A DNA stretch of 64,000 bases. Origin: Haladaptatus paucihalophilus DX253 (lineage in GTDB: Archaea; Halobacteriota; Halobacteria; Halobacteriales; Haladaptataceae). Below are positions 62,309 through 64,000 of the stretch, one piece after another. Made by a program: the position numbers and the translations under genes. The notes under the pieces were generated by a model, which had not been told where the DNA came from, did not search any database, and was given only the letters and a program-made list of their open reading frames with translations. The stretch is taken from the NCBI RefSeq assembly GCF_000376445.1, contig NZ_AQXI01000001.1, positions 2,567,734 through 2,631,733 of the forward strand. Reading direction: 5' to 3'. Every line of letters starts with the position of its first letter. Position 1 is the stretch's first letter.

Positions 62309-63478
62309 ATGCGACGTCGGAGATCTATCGCGGTCGTCGGCGGTGCGGTCGGCGGCCTCGCGGCCGCCACCGAATTCCGGCGACTCGGCGACGACGTGAC
62401 CCTCTACGAGCGTCAGCGGTACGACGAAAAACGGGTCAACTGCGGCGAGGCGATGACGGCCGCCTCGGGAATCCCGCTCGAAAAGACCGCCGAAAACGGG
62501 TTTTTGAACCCCGTCCCGTCGTTTCGAGTGGCGGTTCGGGGAGACGAGACGGTCATCGGCAGCGGCACGTTTCCCGCACGGGACGCCTACATCACCGACC
62601 GAAATCTGGTCGAGCGACGGTGGGCGGCGTGGCTGGCCGACCGGGGCGTCGATGTCCGGGCAAACCACGGCGTGAGCAAGGCAGAATTTCGCCGTCTCGG
62701 GGGCGAGTACGACCTGTTGGTGGACGCTACGGGTCAGCCGTCGCTCACGAGCAAGGTTCGCGCGGCGACCGACGAGTACGCCGGTCGGATGGTCGCGCTC
62801 AACGCCGACGTGACGGGCGACTTTTCCGCCCTCTTCCCCCATTCACGCATCGTTTTCGAGGGGTATCTGGGCTACGAGTGGCTGTTCCCGAAGACCGAAA
62901 CGCGGGCCAACGTCGGCGTCGGATGGCACGAGGGCGACGTTCCGGACGACTACTTCGCCGCGTTCCGCGCCGCGTGCGAGCGCAACGACTGGCCGAAACC
63001 GGACCGGAGCCGAACGAACGTCGCCGTCATCCCGCGCGGGCCGAGTTTGGACCCGGCGCGAATCTATCGCCCGGAGAACAACGTCGTTCGCGTCGGCGAC
63101 GCCGCCGGAATCGCAAATCGCTTCACGGGAAAAGGCATCTCACAGGCGATTCACTCAGCGTCCCTGCTCGCGGAGTGCGTTGCGGCGGGAGAACTGGACG
63201 AGTACCCCGACCGCCTCCATCGAGGTATGCGAGCCGAATACCTCCTCTCGTCGCTCGTAACGACCGTTCTGGACGAGGGTCGAACCGACCTGTTGGCCGA
63301 CCTGCTCTCGGCCGCCTCCGGCATCGACATCGAAGCTATCGACAGGAAGCCCTACCGGGCGCTGATTCGTCTTCTCTCCCACCCGTCGCTTGCGGGCCGT
63401 CTGCTGTCGATTTCCGCCGTCCGAACGTCTGTGTGGCGGGCGCTCCGCGACGACTGGGAGTACGACCGGACGAACTGA
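62309..63478 (+). CDS. FAD-dependent oxidoreductase, geranylgeranyl-reductase-like
   Basis: A protein of 389 residues. The N-terminus has IAVVGGAVGGLAAA (FAD-binding) and later CGEAMTAAS; NNVVRVGDAAGIANRFTGKG is the second FAD motif. This is the family that includes digeranylgeranylglycerophospholipid reductase, which saturates archaeal lipid chains, but related members act on carotenoids and other prenyl compounds. The exact substrate is not readable. The gene follows the regulator by 34 bases. Confidence 0.82.
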   Translation: MRRRRSIAVVGGAVGGLAAATEFRRLGDDVTLYERQRYDEKRVNCGEAMTAASGIPLEKTAENGFLNPVPSFRVAVRGDETVIGSGTFPARDAYITDRNLVERRWAAWLADRGVDVRANHGVSKAEFRRLGGEYDLLVDATGQPSLTSKVRAATDEYAGRMVALNADVTGDFSALFPHSRIVFEGYLGYEWLFPKTETRANVGVGWHEGDVPDDYFAAFRAACERNDWPKPDRSRTNVAVIPRGPSLDPARIYRPENNVVRVGDAAGIANRFTGKGISQAIHSASLLAECVAAGELDEYPDRLHRGMRAEYLLSSLVTTVLDEGRTDLLADLLSAASGIDIEAIDRKPYRALIRLLSHPSLAGRLLSISAVRTSVWRALRDDWEYDRTN

Positions 63479-63510
63479 GTTCCCGAGTTCAGTGTACTCG
63501 TTCCCCACCG

Positions 63511-64000
63511 TCACCCGGCGATGGTCACGCCGATGAGCCGACCCACGCCGAACGTCAGGGCCGCCGCCGCGAGTCCGATGAGGACCTGCCGTCCGCCGGA
63601 GTACAGGACGCTTCGTCCGGTGAGAAGCGTGATTCCCGCGCCGATGACGAACAGCGCGAGCGCGCTGGCGAGGAGGCTCACGCCGACTGCGGTGAGTCCG
63701 GCGAAGGCGGCGAACGGCGCGACCGGAACGACCGCGCCGAGCGCGAACAGGACGAACGACGACCCCGCGGCTTCCCACGCCGACCCGCCGAGTCCCTCCG
63801 GGTCGATGCCCAGTTCCTCCCGCGCGAGCGTGTCGAGCGCCGTCTCACGGTCCGAGACGATTTGAGCGGCGAGTTCGTCGGCCTGCTCCTCCGACAGCCC
63901 TTTCGCCCGATAGATGAGGGCGAGTTCGGTCTCCTCTTCCTCCGGCACCTCCGCGAGCTCGTCGGCTTCGACGGCGATCTGCCGCTGGAATAGCTCCCGC
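63511..64000 (-). CDS. VIT1/CCC1-type transporter-like protein, 5' end cut by the window edge
   Basis: The visible part continues off the right edge in frame with RELFQRQIAVEADELAEV, then VPEEEETELALIYRAKGL and several hydrophobic helices (about SFVLFALGAVVPVAPFAAF; GVSLLASALALFVIGAGITLL; QVLIGLAAAALTFGVGRLIG). This is the C-terminal half of the VIT1/CCC1 family, which moves iron or manganese. Its real start lies beyond base 64000. Confidence 0.8.
   Translation of the reverse strand, partial: RELFQRQIAVEADELAEVPEEEETELALIYRAKGLSEEQADELAAQIVSDRETALDTLAREELGIDPEGLGGSAWEAAGSSFVLFALGAVVPVAPFAAFAGLTAVGVSLLASALALFVIGAGITLLTGRSVLYSGGRQVLIGLAAAALTFGVGRLIGVTIAG

Overview
This window is chromosomal DNA from a halophilic archaeon (class Halobacteria). 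The evidence is high GC with strong third-position bias, very acidic proteins rich in Asp and Glu, near-leaderless genes behind archaeal TATA boxes, Thr-rich and Tat-like lipoproteins, HalOD1 and bacterioopsin-activator signalling proteins, a group II chaperonin, GfcR and a haloarchaeal-type glucose dehydrogenase. A Haladaptatus-like genus is possible but not shown. I see no rRNA, tRNA, CRISPR array or intact insertion sequence. Both edges cut genes: a glycoside hydrolase on the left and a VIT/CCC1-type transporter on the right.

Layout. 1-12.5 kb: secreted carbohydrate-related genes, a KDG-aldolase family enzyme, a MoaD-like protein, a HAD phosphatase, an HtpX-like protease, a RimK ATP-grasp ligase fused to a retropepsin-like domain, nicotinate phosphoribosyltransferase, trehalose-6-phosphate synthase and a gamma-carbonic-anhydrase-like protein. 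12.6-18.4 kb: form III RuBisCO, a thermosome subunit, an AIR-synthase-fold protein and a frameshifted regulator. 18.4-27.2 kb: flavin reductase, arylamine N-acetyltransferase, a Gfo/Idh/MocA dehydrogenase, glucose dehydrogenase overlapping its likely regulator gfcR, a CGFS glutaredoxin, a PAPS-reductase-like protein, a block of palindromes and a methyltransferase. 27.2-35 kb: membrane proteins, MutL, small haloarchaeal proteins and a large PAS/GAF/HTH regulator. 35-40 kb: an accessory-looking cluster with an RNA ligase, a small winged-helix protein, a 44-residue one-helix protein, a CHAT (caspase-like) protease and a 229-residue partner. 40-56 kb: MutS, an arylsulfotransferase-like protein, a Cys-rich copper-storage-like protein, a thiamine-type operon with two AIR-synthase paralogs, GMP reductase, a second MutS and NucS/EndoMS. 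56-64 kb: GH15 hydrolase, an SDR dehydrogenase, a PolB-like exonuclease, a DsbA-like protein, regulators and a geranylgeranyl-reductase-like flavoprotein.

How the genes work together. Glucose dehydrogenase, the KDG aldolase and GfcR fit the haloarchaeal semi-phosphorylative Entner-Doudoroff route. OtsA, and possibly the GH15 enzyme, fit trehalose metabolism. MutL, two MutS proteins and NucS put two different mismatch-correction systems in one 28 kb stretch, with one mutS convergent with nucS. ThiD-ThiN and the AIR-synthase pair overlap like an operon.

The most unusual signals are these. (1) A roughly 360-base gene-free block (25743-26106) holds seven unrelated perfect palindromes, each with a 3-base centre. 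(2) A related hairpin-bearing element occurs twice (13957-14394 and 50885-51176), each time just downstream of a gene and in that gene's orientation, with the copies differing by whole hairpin blocks. (3) The CHAT-protease cluster ends tail to tail with a tiny membrane-protein gene, inside an AT-rich patch that also covers the protease C-terminus.
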